Below, piece after piece: positions 1 through 12,170 of a stretch of 64,000 nucleotides of DNA. This DNA comes from Torreya grandis (lineage: Eukaryota; Streptophyta; Pinopsida; Cupressales; Taxaceae). The notes beneath the pieces were generated by a model. That model was given only the letters and a program-made list of their open reading frames with translations, did not search any database and was not told the origin of the DNA. Within the stretch, counting starts at the first letter, position 1. Every line of letters begins with the position of its first letter. The stretch lies in contig JARHVA010000006.1 in NCBI GenBank assembly GCA_037957365.1, positions 6,387,001 to 6,451,000 of the forward strand, read 5' to 3'. The position numbers and the translations under genes are program-made.

Positions 1-900
1 TGTCTTCAAAATATACTCATCCATTAGCCTCAATTGATGGTATCCTGCTCTAAGGTTAATCTTAAAAAGTACCATTACCCCTTGCATCTAATTGAAAAGA
101 TCATCTATGTGAGTTAGCAGATACCTATTTTTGATAGTTTCCTTGTTCAACATTTTATAGTCCATGAAAATCCAAAAAGTACCATCCTTCTTCTTGACAA
201 AGACAATTGGTGTACCTCATGGTTAAAATTTGGAGTTAATATTTCAATTCAACCAATTTAATGGTTATCATCTTGTATGGTTCCTTATACTAAGGTTCTG
301 ATCTAGGTATGATATTAATAGAGAAATCAAACTCACGTCTTGGAGGCTATCCTAGCAACTCCTTTGGAAACACATCATGAAAATTCCTAAGAAATGGATA
401 ATCTTTGAGGGATGGTTCCTTATATTCCTCCATTTTAATTATCTTGATATTAAATGCTTAGCATCCTTTACCCTGGACCTTCTTGAGTTGCATAGCAAAA
501 ATCTACCTTAGCTTCAACTCTCTTTTCTTGCCCTAAATTTGTGTTTAATTTTCAAAATTATCCATACACTCAACCTTATTTAGGTAGCAGTCAACCTTGG
601 CCTTATTTTTTTCAATCCATTTGACTTCTAGGATCACATCATATGATCCTAGTGGTGCTACATGCAGACCCATTACTGTTTTGAATTCAAGGAACTCAAT
701 CTCTGCTTCAACTAAATACTTATCAATTATGACTTTTGAATCATTCTCATATTATACCAGCCATGCATTTACCATTACTCCAACTCTTCTAGATAAATTA
801 CTAATAATTTAAGGATATATTAAACATTTTATAGCCCTTTTATCTATCAAAATGGAAATTAGATGTTCAAACAAAATAATTGACAACTCTATAGGTGAAG
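1..900 (-). pseudogene. Ty3/gypsy protease and reverse transcriptase fragment (element G)
   Basis: Read on the reverse strand, bases about 220 down to 1 encode the start of a Ty3/gypsy reverse transcriptase: a [11 protein letters not shown] block, a DY..LNK.TIKN block, then the IDDLF and INLRAGYHQLRL blocks. The usual Asp of motif A (K-[IL]-D-L) is Asn here, so catalysis would be lost. Bases about 880-560 encode an aspartic protease remnant: the LID-S-G active site reads LIDKRA, and a later GSYDVIL..W.EKNKAKVDC block matches the family. Several stops and frame changes interrupt it. The RT continues off the left edge. It lies downstream of the gag at 930-2034 in the normal gag-PR-RT order. This is the only reverse transcriptase I recognise in the window. 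Confidence 0.88.
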
Positions 901-929
901 TTTGGAATTTGACTTGCCAATTACCAACT

Positions 930-2034
930 ACCACATGAATACACTATTGAAAATTCACCTACTGAGGATTAGGACCTTTGTTCTTTGACTTATCTTGGGT
1001 ATATTCATGAGAATAACGGTCACATCCATAATTGAAGTAACCTCCATGTGGTTATTTTTTGTTAGCCTATTAGTTTCCCTTGAAACTACCTTTGAAACCA
1101 TTACCCAATTTTTTGTTGCCTAAACCATTATTGAATTTGGCATTATAATTTTTGAACTACCTCCTAAACTCTCCACTTCTTTTCTTCCAATTCTTCTTTT
1201 TAAAAGTTGGTTTAGAACTTCCAAAAAAATTCTTAAACTTGTCCCTAGCCTATGTAAGAGATTTCAACTTTTATTCTTGTTTGACTACCTTCTCAAAGAC
1301 TTGGTTCATGGTAGATGGCCCATGGACATCCATCTCTCCAATAATTTAGGGTTTCACTACCATGATAAACTTTATAATTTTTAACCTCTCATCTACTTGG
1401 TACTAAGGTACATAATTTAGAGGTTTGGTTAACTTTTCCCAGTACTCATTCACTAATAAGTCTCCCTACTTTAGATTCTAGAAATCTGTGAGCTTTTGGT
1501 CAAAATATAACTATGATAGCCACCATGAATTGAAAAATGTCATAAACTACTCCCATGTAGTGGTGGTTGAGTTAAAATTCATTTCTAACTTCTTGTTGGC
1601 CCACCATGTAGTTGATTCACCAACCAACTGGTATGCTCCCCAAATTGCTTTAGTGACCTCAGAGTAGTTTTGAATTTTGAAATATTTATTCATCTCAATC
1701 AACCATGCTTTATTTTTGTCACCCAAAATAGTTCCATCAAACTTAGGTGGATTCACCTTATTTATATCTCTAGCCAATTCTATAGCTACCTGTGCTCTCA
1801 TATCCTCAAGGTTTTCTTGCTCAATGGTATTCATGTTCATCCTGATGTTATTCCTCTTCATAGCCATGAACCTCCTAATTCATGGCTGAAATTTGATCCT
1901 TGGTATCATTCATGGTTATGATAATTTGATCTAACTTTCTTGCTTACTCAGTAACAAATCAGATAGGATCAAATGAAGGGTTGTCATTGACATTAAAAGG
2001 ACCCTTTCTAGATACTCTAGCTTTCACCATTTTC
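930..2034 (-). pseudogene. Ty3/gypsy gag fragment (element G)
   Basis: A 106-codon open stretch (1867-1547, reverse) carries the plant gypsy gag signature: NPPKFDG, then AWLIEMNKYF, then TKAIWGAYQL and a TTWW block. This is the retrotransposon gag core that assembles the particle. A plausible start is near 2032, and the reading frame shifts at least once before 1867. Near 1055-985 a zinc-knuckle position is visible (YFNYGCDRYSHEY), in which the expected Cys residues are mostly Tyr, so it cannot bind zinc. The PBS lies about 65 bases upstream, at 2100-2112. The style resembles gymnosperm gypsy gags from memory; a protein search would confirm that. Confidence 0.85.
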
Positions 2035-2099
2035 CTTTCTCATAAAAAGAAAGATACAAATATGTTAGTGGAATCCTTCAATCTTAGAGTTCAATCCAT

Positions 2100-2112
2100 A
2101 GCTTTGATACCA
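2100..2112 (-). promoter_or_regulatory. Primer-binding site of element G
   Basis: On the reverse strand this reads TGGTATCAAAGCT, close to the plant initiator-Met tRNA 3' complement TGGTATCAGAGC. It sits two bases from the LTR end at 2115 and upstream of gag, exactly where a PBS should be. Confidence 0.85.
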
Positions 2113-2114
2113 CA

Positions 2115-4407
2115 TGTAACATCCCCATTGGGATCTACTTAAAAATACGTGATTTAAAAAAAAATCAATCAATGTATTCTTTTGTTAGATTACACCACAA
2201 GAATATAATTAGTGATCTAGATAAAACAATCTAAGTATGATAACTATAAAATAATCATGTGACATTTATACATCTATCCATCACTAATCACTATCATCAT
2301 TTAAAACAAAACATAAATGGATATAGAAAATGATTATAGATGTTCATCCATGGTTGGTACAAGCTTGCAGCCACTGTTGTCAATGTATAATAAGTAAATA
2401 ATTACATCTCATTAGGTATAATGTTTCAATAATAATAAATATAATATAATGTACAAGATACAAGATACAAGATAAAAGGCTCCACAGAGCATGATTTTCT
2501 CAAACTCTAGTATCTTTGGTAATCTCACATGTCATCTCCAAATAAATATTATTGTGGGGAGGGAGAGCATCATCTAAACACTTTTTCACACTAACCACAG
2601 ACCATCGATCCGCCACACAATCCCTTATCAGGTAATGGACCTCCCTTCATGCATGAGTAGATAGTGATAGTGCGAGAATTCAAAGAGACAAGCTAGTACC
2701 CATGTGGTGTATGATTTCTAAGAACATGAAGTGTACCATAAAGAAATCCATTTTAACATGATATCACACAAACATGTAAATCATACATATGAAATAATAA
2801 TGGCTAACTAACATTACTTTGGCCAAATTTTTTAATATTTATTGATCTCTAGGATTAGTCAAATTCATATATACCACTTGATCAGATTACCTTCATCTGG
2901 TATTGGTGATGCTAGCAAGCTAATGAAGTCCATCTCACTACTTACTCAATACCATCAATATGATATTTGGTTAACATAAATATAACCAATGGATTCATAC
3001 AAATTACTTCCTACTTGTAGACATCAAACATGTTAAACATAGGAATAATCAAAATGTATACATTTAATCTGTCAAACGTATGAATGAATCTCCATAATCT
3101 TATTTATCACATAAATAATAAGCATAAAAATTACATTTTTATACAAACCAAGTATAAGCTATATTTGAACTGCATAATCTAATTTCTATAAGTAGATTTA
3201 AATATGTAGTATATTCTATGACAAGCAATAATACCATAGTCCATCGATTTCCATGTATACACTACTCCATTTCAACAACCAATCATAACAAAGAAAGTCA
3301 CAATTCTCATGAAAACATGATATTTCATTTAAATAACTTGTCATATTTTAGTAGGCTACATTCATGTACTTATATATTCCTGACCCTTAGAATTCTATGG
3401 CTTATTTTTAGCAATTAATATTACTACAGATATAAGCACACCTCCATGTATTATACATAAACTACCTAAGTCTTTACGTGGATATTTTTCATATATACGA
3501 GCACCTATACATCCTAAATGTATTCATAACATGTATCATATGTCAGTATTTAGATAGTATATAAATTTTGTATATGGATGTCATTAGTCATTTACAATTT
3601 TAATCAATAATTTTATATGATTTCAACAATCATTATAAATACACATTCATGCTAATAACTCGAGTACTATAATCAATAGTATGTCCATATACATATTCTA
3701 TTCTACTCTAGTTAAGTCAACATCAACTCTCATATGGTTTATATACATATTTCATCTCCCTATACTTCGTTCAATTTGTATCTTAAGTGTAAGACCAACT
3801 CCTTAACCTGTTAAAAATCTACAAGCCATATTAAAGACATAGGTAAATTCCCACTATGTTTTAATGTCAACATGTATTTTTAGTAATTATTTTAGTACTA
3901 CAAGTCTCCTAATAGGATTTATAAATAACATTATTTATTCATAAGTGACATGTAAGCCATGCACCTTATCTATCCATATATGAGAAACCCATTTATTCTT
4001 TTTCCCTAATTTGATTCTATGTTGACTGGTTCTTTAAGAATATATGACTAATGGTACTTAAAGTATGAAGAGAAACATTTGCATCAAGCCTTAAAGGAAA
4101 ATAGATATGAAGATAGTAAAATATGGAAACCATGTAAGAAATCTAAACATGGAAGGGCTCCCAAAATAATAATTCAGACATGACAAGGAATAAAGAAACT
4201 AAATCATTCATCAATCCATTGAGCTTGAGAGATTACAAAGGCATGGTTTGCCCAAAGATCATTTTGACTTCTTCAAGCTTATTCACATGTCTAGCCACAA
4301 AAGTTATTTCCTTCATAATTTCTATTAACTCCACCATTGAGTGAGAATATTAATGTTTTAACATGATAAACTCACATTCTATATAGGTTACACTCAATTT
4401 TATATAT
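2115..4407 (-). mobile_element. 5' LTR region of element G, outer end unresolved
   Basis: On the plus strand the LTR begins TGTAACATCCCC, next to the PBS, so it ends in CA on the element's own strand. The sequence that follows is AT-rich and has no coding signal. The LTR probably continues past the LINE inserted at 4436-6971, but its 5' end cannot be fixed because the partner LTR is outside the window. A similar start (TGTGATGTCCCC) occurs at 38607. Short open frames here look like chance. Confidence 0.5.
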
Positions 4408-4435
4408 AGATATATATATATATATATATATATAT
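4407..4435. repeat. (TA)n microsatellite at the LINE left edge
   Basis: A nearly pure run of TA dinucleotides. A matching TA run lies at 6955-6971, at the other end of the LINE, so the pair may be a target-site duplication or two ends of one split microsatellite. Confidence 0.8.
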
Positions 4436-6971
4436 AAGGATTGAATAGAGAATGGTGATATAACTAGAAGGGTTATCAGTGGTGTGTGCGTAGGGCTTGA
4501 GTATGTATCCACAGATGATAATGGAAGATGAAATGGAGGCATGAAGAGTGATTACTATCTTAGTTTAGGTGCATAGATATGGAAAATCCAAAGATTAAAA
4601 GGCTTCTTGGAGAGAGATAGATCCAGATCTCACCAGACATGAATATATGGGTTAGATAACCACCTTAAAGGGTTTAAGGATATATGGAGACCTTGGTGGT
4701 GTCAATTTCTCTAGTTAAGTTTATAATTGAAGGGAGGATATAACTAGAGGCAAGGAAAATAAAACATTGTGACATAAATGAAATGCCCTTTATAATTTGC
4801 ATGCATACATAGTTGAAGAATGGATTTAAAAAGGTAGTTGTGACTCTATCAAAATGGGATGAAATCTATTTAAAGACTAGTTATCTCCCTACAGAAGATA
4901 GAAATCCTGGGTCCGCTAGTGATAAAATTCAAATAAAAATTGGGAAAGAGGAAGAGGCCCATAAAGTGTTTGACAAAATATTTGAACAAAAATCAGTCTT
5001 GTTGAACATTTCTAACTTCCTTGCAGAAACAACATCGACAATGTAGAATGGAGCTATCTTAGAGATTGAAGTCATAAAATTATTTGTCTTGGATCTAAGG
5101 GAAGAGACAACACATAGGAATGACATTGGCTTGAACTATGACCTTTATATCTATTTGTTTCTATGTCAAAGGCAAGGAACAAAGATTGATTGGAAACTAT
5201 TTGACAAAATGAAGGATCACAAAAACATCGATAAATATATATCATATAAGTCTTTTATTTAAAAATAGATATGATATCAAATTATGGTCCTTATATACTC
5301 TAGGGAAACATTATGCCTTTAGGTAAATCCAATAGATTTTATTGGATATATCAAGTAGAAAATTGAACTCTCAAAGGGGATACCTATAGGACAACAATGT
5401 CTCATATATGCATGAAAGCAATTTAAGGATCCTTTTACTCTATCAAGGTATGATATAGGAAAGGACTCCACTTACATATGGTACTAATATTATGAGGAGG
5501 ATCTGTAGGAGTTGGGATGCCATCATCCTCTAAATTTGGGTCCCTCAAGGATGCAGTGAAAATAACAACTACAAAACTAAGTGCACAAAAAAGTTTGCAC
5601 CCATTTCTAGTGCTTATATTTTAGAATAGGTGAAAGAGGAGATTTTTGTGGAGATTAATGAAGAAGATGTGATCCTTTATAATACAAACTTAGATAAAGA
5701 GGCAATAATTTGAATATTTAATGGATTTTGGCTAACTATAGAGGCTTTATTTCAATGGGTTCATTCAACCTATTCAAAACAAGTAGAAATTTCCATCTTC
5801 TCTAAAGGATTTTTCATTGTAAATTTTTTGGATCAGTTGATTACTAGAGAGTTTTTTCAAATGGACCTTGGTTTTGGGGGTCAACTAGCCTATTCCTCAC
5901 TGTATGGATCCTATATTTTGATCTAAATTCCCACTCAGTCACCATTATGCCAATTTGGGTATGGCTTCCTAACCTCCCTATATAACTTATGAGTGATTTC
6001 AAATAAATAATGGATAGCTTGGGCACTTTTATCAAATCTAATATTGAGAGAATGCAAGTAGGTTTGTGAACATATGCATGCATATGTGTAGAAATAGACC
6101 TCAGCAAGGGTCTACCAGACAAAATTATAATTAAATGTGGGAAAATACAGCATATACAATCCCTAGATTATGAGAATATTGCCTTTTATTACCGTATCTT
6201 TGAGATTATTGGGCACCTAAAGGCTACTTGTCCATAGGTAAGAAACTTACCAACAAAAAAGAGGGGGTTGAAACATAATTATAAATGATGGTCCTTTCTA
6301 GCACAAGAGGAAGAGGTGGAGGTAGAGGAGGACCATGAAGAGGAATGATAGCATAGAACAGAGTCATAGGAGTCAAAAATTAATGAATAAAACATACACA
6401 CTAAGGAATTTTCTCCCTTAGATGGGGTAAATAGAGAGAATGAGAATTGAACCATGGGAACTGAACTAGTTGGGTCATTACCAAGAAGTATGAAGAGAGT
6501 TCATGAATCTGAAAACTCTGATTTGGATAAAGAAATAGTGACCCATACGGACCCAAATCATATGGAAAATATTCCTCTCCTAGATTATTAAAATTTATAG
6601 TTACAAATAGTCAGTGTGGAGCCATCACCAAGGGTGTGGCAAGACGTAAAAAAGAAGAAAGGCAAAAAGGGAAGGATAGAAGATTACATGGATTATCCCT
6701 CTAATATGTGTATTGGTATTTAATGTCTAGTGCATTTTTCCATTCCTTTCTATCATGATTGTTTACTCTTACTTTATTTATTTTCCCCTATCCATTTGGG
6801 AATGTATTATATTAATTAGGTTGAGGCTTTTGTCTCCCTGGTCTATGTTTTGAGACATTTGTCTCAACTTTTTCTTTGCTATCTACTTTTGGCATTTTGG
6901 ATGTATCTTTTCACCATTTATTGGAATAAAATGTGCTGACACTTTTATTTTTGAATATATATATATATATA
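4436..6971 (+). mobile_element. ORF1-only LINE-like element
   Basis: A forward segment bounded on both sides by TA tracts, with ORF1-like coding in its middle (about 5700-6700). The 3' end is pyrimidine-rich and carries AATAAAA before a short T-rich stretch and the TA run. No ORF2 (endonuclease and reverse transcriptase) is visible between ORF1 and the 3' end, so it is either internally deleted or a non-autonomous derivative. An open stretch at 4813-5046 lies upstream and continues, broken, to about 5250; I do not recognise its family. Confidence 0.6.
5700..6700 (+). pseudogene. LINE ORF1 remnant: DUF4283 plus CCHC knuckle
   Basis: From 5863 the frame reads GPWFWGSTSLFLTVW, then VTIMPIWVWLPNLP, which is the DUF4283 pattern of plant LINE ORF1 and related proteins (nucleic-acid binding, part of the LINE ribonucleoprotein). 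Further on it reads ICVEIDLSKGLPDKI and, at 6184-6235, FYYRIFEIIGHLKATCP, a zf-CCHC_4 knuckle in which the first two Cys have become Tyr and Phe. A Lys-rich tail follows (about 6640-6690). Several stops and at least two frame changes make it a pseudogene. The sequence upstream of 5860 reads in another frame and still resembles the start of the same domain. Confidence 0.75.
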
Positions 6972-6972
6972 C

Positions 6973-8740
6973 AACCTTACTTATGTCCATTTCATGGTTC
7001 ACAGAACAAAAATGTGCCATAGATAAGGCATAAATTTGTTGTCTATATAGGTGAATCTTGATAGTCTCGAAACAAATCACTGAATGCTTATTAATTATAT
7101 GCCTAGATCGATTACTATATTATCATATCTAACTACAAGAGCAATTATATATATCTACAACTGAATTACTCAATAATCTATTAACCTATAATACCCACTT
7201 ATATATATCACCATACTTATATAATTTGATTTCTAGTGATGTATTATATAATCTAAAAATCTAAGATATACGTAATTTGATATAATTTGGCATTATATTG
7301 ACTTATATTTCCATTGATATAATTGCTTTTGGATTATTAAACATGTCCCTAAGGTAGAGACGGCTTGTTAAGCTTGATTGGGTATTTACCAAAGTTTAAA
7401 CGCATAGTAAACATCATCGCCAGTAATAGATATGAACATCATGCTTATGTATTTAAGACAGTGAACCGATTAATTATCATGCATGTTTATGACTATATAG
7501 TTTACAATGAGTATATAACAAATTTACAGCATGATAATTAAATACATTACATAATGAAGAAATATAGATATTATCAGCAATATAGTTTACAACAATATAG
7601 ATTATTTATATATTCATAAATAATATTACATATAGATAATGATAACTCCTAATCAGTTATCTTAATGATTCACAATATGTAAAATATTTGAAAAAAAATC
7701 ACAAAATTCACTATGCAAATTGAACACCAAATAATTGCAGAATTTTCCTGAGTTAAAATCTAAAAACATCACCAACCTCTTCGGTGTCAACTGATAATAG
7801 ACACTGCTTCTTTCTGTGCTCCTTTGCTCCACTCTTCCTTCTTCTCCTCTCTTCTACACTCTGTTACCTCCTCTTTTTTCCTCTCTTCCATGATTTGTTC
7901 TTCTTCACATGATTCTTTTCTTTTTTCCCAAATGTGTCCTCCTTTATATTTTTATTTCCTTGCAAGAATATGGCACTTTTCTTTAAATTTGCCTCCTTTC
8001 TTTTTGTGTTTTCTTTTATTCCATGATTTTTCTCTTTTTCTTTTTCTTTTAATTTTATAATAATATGACTTGAAAATAAATAACCTCTTAAAATAAATGA
8101 TCATAATGATTTATTGATAATATGACTAATGTAAGGTCAATTACATTCCATCATTAAAAATGGTAAATAGCACATTATTATTCAAACTATATTTAAAAAA
8201 TCACAACATAAAACCCACAAGATTAATTACACATAATCATTAGACTAAGTTAACACATAATTAGTATTCATAATCAATTATCTAAATGTAGACAATCATC
8301 AAAACATACTAACGTTAACCATTAAACTATGCATATAACATGTACTAATTAATGTGGTGTATGCAAGGTTCTATTCATTCCTTTGTCATCCCCCAACACC
8401 TCCATCTACATCACCCTCTCCAATGATGCTCTCCCTCCATCATGATCTAAGGGATGAATCGCTCTTACATCTAACTCATAACAACTAGGTAGTTAGTCCA
8501 TAACATCGTGACATATCTCATAAAATATTATTGAATAACAAATCAATAGGATAAAATTATAAATAATATATAATATGACTAATTTATAGAAATGCAATCA
8601 TGAATTCAAAGAAACAAATATTTGTCCCATAAAAGCATATGACTTATAGATTAATAAAATAATAATCAAATTAAATCACCAACTATAAATATCCATGGAT
8701 AATCAAGTAAGTTTGTTTAGTGATGAATTTGGATGTAACA
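6973..8740. other. AT-rich stretch without genes; possible remainder of LTR G
   Basis: No coding signal. It contains a pyrimidine-rich tract at about 7807-8050 (runs of CTTCTTCCTC type), which makes a 78-codon open frame that looks like chance. The rest is AT-rich. It probably belongs to the LTR that the LINE interrupted, but nothing fixes its boundaries. Confidence 0.4.
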
Positions 8741-8747
8741 TAGATTT

Positions 8748-9167
8748 AGTGAGGGCATGTCATATGGGCATGGCTTCCACATTTTTTCATAGTTTCCAGA
8801 TTATAGTGGGGGCATGATTTAGAAGCATGTTCTCCACACTCACACAGTATATGGTGCTTACACCAATTTGTAAATTTAGTGGGGGCATGTTATGATTACA
8901 TGGATTCCACACATTCACAATTTTTAGATTTTAGTGGGGGCATGCTTAGTAAGAATGTTCTCCACATTCATTCATTATGGTACTTATAATTCATAGATTT
9001 AGTAGGGGCATGATTTGGAAGCATATTCTCCACACCTAATCAGTGTTCAACATCTCCAATTTATAGTGGAGGCATGTTTTGGAAACATGTCTTCCAAATT
9101 GGTACTTATATCAGTTTTACATTTCTCTATATATAGTGTGGGCATGCTTTGGAAGCATGTCCTCCAA
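8748..9167 (+). repeat. Array of seven 33-nt stem-loops (element H1, 3' domain)
   Basis: Seven copies of a 33-nt unit at 8748, 8805, 8878, 8933, 9001, 9065 and 9135. Each has a left arm AGTGGGGGCATG (variants allowed), a loop of exactly 9 nt, and a right arm CATGTYCTCCAC. The arms pair with Watson-Crick and G-U pairs and one bulge. Between units are 22-40 nt stretches that differ from one another but tend to end in AT-rich ATTT. The array lies in the 3' non-coding part of forward element H1, about 0.8 kb before its LTR. Three more copies, inverted, lie in element B at 44966-45114. Confidence 0.85.
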
Positions 9168-9976
9168 ACTTACATAGTTTTTTGAATTGGCCAAAGCACA
9201 TGGTTATATGATTCTGATACACATTTATGAAAAAAAATTATACATGGTACAATTGTTACACATAGTTTTATCATCAGACAAATTTAAGGTGAATATGCTA
9301 TACAACATGTGCCTAATATTGTAAAATCCAAATCAAATTCAAATTCCAAAATTATCGCACTTACTAATACCCAGCAAACTTTTACATACATTAGACCCAA
9401 TCTACTACAGTAGTTGGTTCACCTTTTGGTATGGTTGGGATGATTAAATCACTTAATCTTTTCAAGTTTCTCAGTTTGGACTTGATCATCCAAACTCACC
9501 AGGTTATGAGTATCATTGGTTTGCATGGTTGATATAATCTCAATTGCTAAGTAACAACTCACTTTTGTTTCAAAGTTGGGGGCATGTGCCTTCCAATATC
9601 TCTCTTTATCTCTCTATCTTTTTGGATATATGCACTTTAAATAATTATTTATATTTATTCTAATCTATGTTTTAGAACCTTACAATGATACATATTTTGT
9701 AAAAATATCTTGTCAATAGGCAAGGTAGTTACATTGACACACAAGTGTACTCCTAAACCTTGTTATTTCAATTTCAATCTATTTCAAGTAATTTTATCCT
9801 AGATTATATGCATTTATCATAAACTATAAAATTCTCTTAGTTTCAGGTCAGTCACCAGCAAAGCACTTAAATTAAGCTCCAGCAAAGCACTCAAATTTAA
9901 CTCAAGTAAAAACAAGGTGTGTAAACACACTCATGTACTTATTCTTTTCCTTTAAACTAAAAATTTTATTACTAGA
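9168..9976 (+). other. 3' non-coding domain of element H1
   Basis: No coding signal. It contains another TTGGGGGCATG motif near 9579 and a short direct repeat at about 9857-9905 (CCAGCAAAGCAC twice, roughly 25 bases apart). It runs into the PPT of H1. Confidence 0.6.
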
Positions 9977-9991
9977 TTAAAGGAGAGAGAA
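9977..9991 (+). promoter_or_regulatory. Polypurine tract of H1
   Basis: TTAAAGGAGAGAGAA directly before the inferred LTR start. This is the usual plus-strand priming site of LTR elements. Confidence 0.65.
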
Positions 9992-11453
9992 TTTAGATTA
10001 TATTTTGTGATTACCTAGCACCTTAGTCTTGTACAATTGACAAACTCATGACCATGGTTGTTACTCTTAGTTCTACACATGTCTTGCTTTTGTAAGCCTC
10101 ACATCTATTTTATCTTGTGCCCCTTGGTATATATCTTAGTCTAACCATCCTTATTTTGATGACATAGACATCTCATCTTATCCAGAATGCTTAAAATATA
10201 CTTATCTTATACCTCTACAAGTTCTGAGCTTATGCCTACTCTCTTTCTCCTTAGACACTAACGTCTGGGTCAAAAAGTAATGTCGACATTATTGTCTTGG
10301 CTCAACACAAGTTTCAAGTGCCCTAAAGTCATAAAATTTACAAATGAAACATATTACAATGGTTGACCTAAGTGCTTTAATGTGAATTATCTCCCAATAG
10401 AATTGGTATAAATACAATATCAAACCTCATTCATTCTTCACCTAGAAATTAGACCAAAAGAGCACTCAAGTTACTAAAAGCTTTCTTATTCTACCCTATT
10501 CTAATATCAGTCAAAGGAACAACACATCTATAGGTCTAAAGTACTAAAAGAGAAATCATAAGGTCATATTTTCTAAGCTACAAGCTAGGTCACTATTTTA
10601 CTTACTTTACACATTGCATGATTCACACAAGTCAATGTGTAGGCGAGAACTGCATGAGTTTGAGGCCCTCTTTTGGAGTATTATTTATGTAAATAATTCC
10701 CTTTAATAGTGGGTTCATTACGAGTCTTCTCGACATTATGTGCCCACTAACCCATATTTCCCCAAGGTCACATTTAAGATGTAAAGCTAAGATTTTGCCA
10801 TTTCACCAGGAGTGACAGTCCATGACCTAGATCAGAATGAACCATAGCAAAGGTAAAGCCAAACCTAGAATCGTTTAAGTGGTCACATCTTTTTTTATCA
10901 CATATTCTATATAGTACATTAGACTTGAACTTAGATACTGGTGTTGATACAACTATCTCAGGCTAATACAAGTGTCTAAAAAACTAGAGGTACCATATCT
11001 AGAATATGATGATTGATCCAAAACTTGCTTCCTGCCTACTTCTTACCTGTACTAGATCCAACATTGTATTATCATCTTAAATATCTAATTACTTTCTCTA
11101 GTGTCATTTGTATATCTAACATATATGTGCTTTCCATTAATAACCTATCTTAATTTATTAAATTCATTATATGGTACATCTAAGTTTAGCACATTAATTG
11201 GCTTGTTGTAGAACTTATATTCACCTTTGTGCCCTATCATTTCTATATACTTAATCCTAACCACTAAATGAGATCCACATCCAAAATAAAGGTTAAACAT
11301 ATCTTAGTTTTAATAAATTTAACATATGATACATCTAAGTTTAGTATTTAATTAGTTTGTTATAGATATAATATTCACCATTGTGCCTTATCATTTATAT
11401 ATCCTTAACCCTATCTACCCTATTAGGATCCACATCCAAATTAGGGTTAAACA
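9992..11453 (+). mobile_element. 3' LTR of H1
   Basis: Aligns by eye along its length with the H2 LTR (49031-50383): start TTTAGATTATATTTT versus TGTAGACACTATTTT, a shared TATA box (TATAAATA at 10407), the same conserved core at about 10620-10850, and the same end, TTAGGGTTAAACA. It is longer than H2's LTR mainly because its last part is duplicated (about 11145-11300 and 11300-11453). It follows a PPT, so it is a 3' LTR. No matching 5' LTR of H1 is seen in the window. Confidence 0.8.
11145..11453 (+). repeat. Tandem duplication in the H1 LTR end
   Basis: Two units of about 155 bases share CATCTAAGTTTAG, TATTCACC.TTGTGCC, CCTATCATTT-like and GATCCACATCCAAA blocks. H2 has a single copy of this part, so the duplication is specific to H1. 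Confidence 0.75.
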
Positions 11454-11582
11454 CTTAAATGGATTTTTAACTAGACATCTTTTTAGCATTGACAAAAAAA
11501 TTGCATAATTTTTTTTTTAAAATGATGAAATTAATGCTCTAAAATGTCAAATTGAATGCCAAAATATGACTTTTAATACACT

Positions 11583-12170
11583 TAAACCTCTTTTAATGAG
11601 AAAATGGAGACTGTGCAAACTTATATTGAAACTTTGAATACTAAAATTGCATCTTTTGATCACACTCACACCTCTACAAATATTTCCTTAAAATGTGCTT
11701 CTTCTCCTAAATAAAATATTACTTTTCAACAAACTTTTTATAGTCCCAATTTGTGCATTATGCACTCAATGGGTTATTTGAGAAGTGATCTTAGAAAACA
11801 CGAAAATGACATTTTTGACCCTATTTTTCTTAAAACTAATATGAATTGTGCATGGCTTAGTTTTTATGATTTTTAAGGTAATTTTAGGTCATATTGCCCC
11901 CCTCATCAAAAAAATTTGCAAAATAGTGTTCTTCAATATTATAAGACTTATTTTGATTATAAAGCTTCTTATCCTCATTTGGTTAAAAATCATAAAATTT
12001 GTGAGAATTATGATAAACATGGGAATAAAATTTCAAAATGTTTGAAATTACATGCATGCACATATTTTGGTAAATCAAATCATGACATCTTGCATTGTTG
12101 GAAAATCACTAAATCATCTCACTCAAAGGATAAAATAATTTTGATCCCAAAACCTATAGTATCTTCTTGA
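11583..12170 (+). pseudogene. Gag-like ORF with two decayed zinc knuckles
   Basis: The C-terminal part (open from 11916 to 12170) reads CENYDKHGNKISKC and then CTYFGKSNHDILHCWK. These resemble two successive CCHC knuckles, each lacking its second Cys (Tyr in the first, Phe in the second). The upstream part can be read in frame through stops at about 11716 and 11874. Two knuckles followed by a copia-type PPT and LTR suggest a Ty1/copia-like gag, but the family is not certain. It is not functional as it stands. Confidence 0.55.

Noticed and set aside
7824..8060. 78-codon open frame rich in Phe, Leu and Ser
   Set aside because: It is simply the translation of a polypyrimidine tract.
2560..8450. 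Inverted match GGAGGGAGAGCATCAT at 2565 and 8425
   Set aside because: Only about 15 bases match and similarity does not extend, so it is probably chance or a shared short motif.
8748..9167. CRISPR-like repeat-spacer array
   Set aside because: Seven 33-nt repeats with 22-40-nt spacers look superficially similar, but spacer lengths vary, the repeats diverge, the setting is a plant retrotransposon and no cas gene exists.
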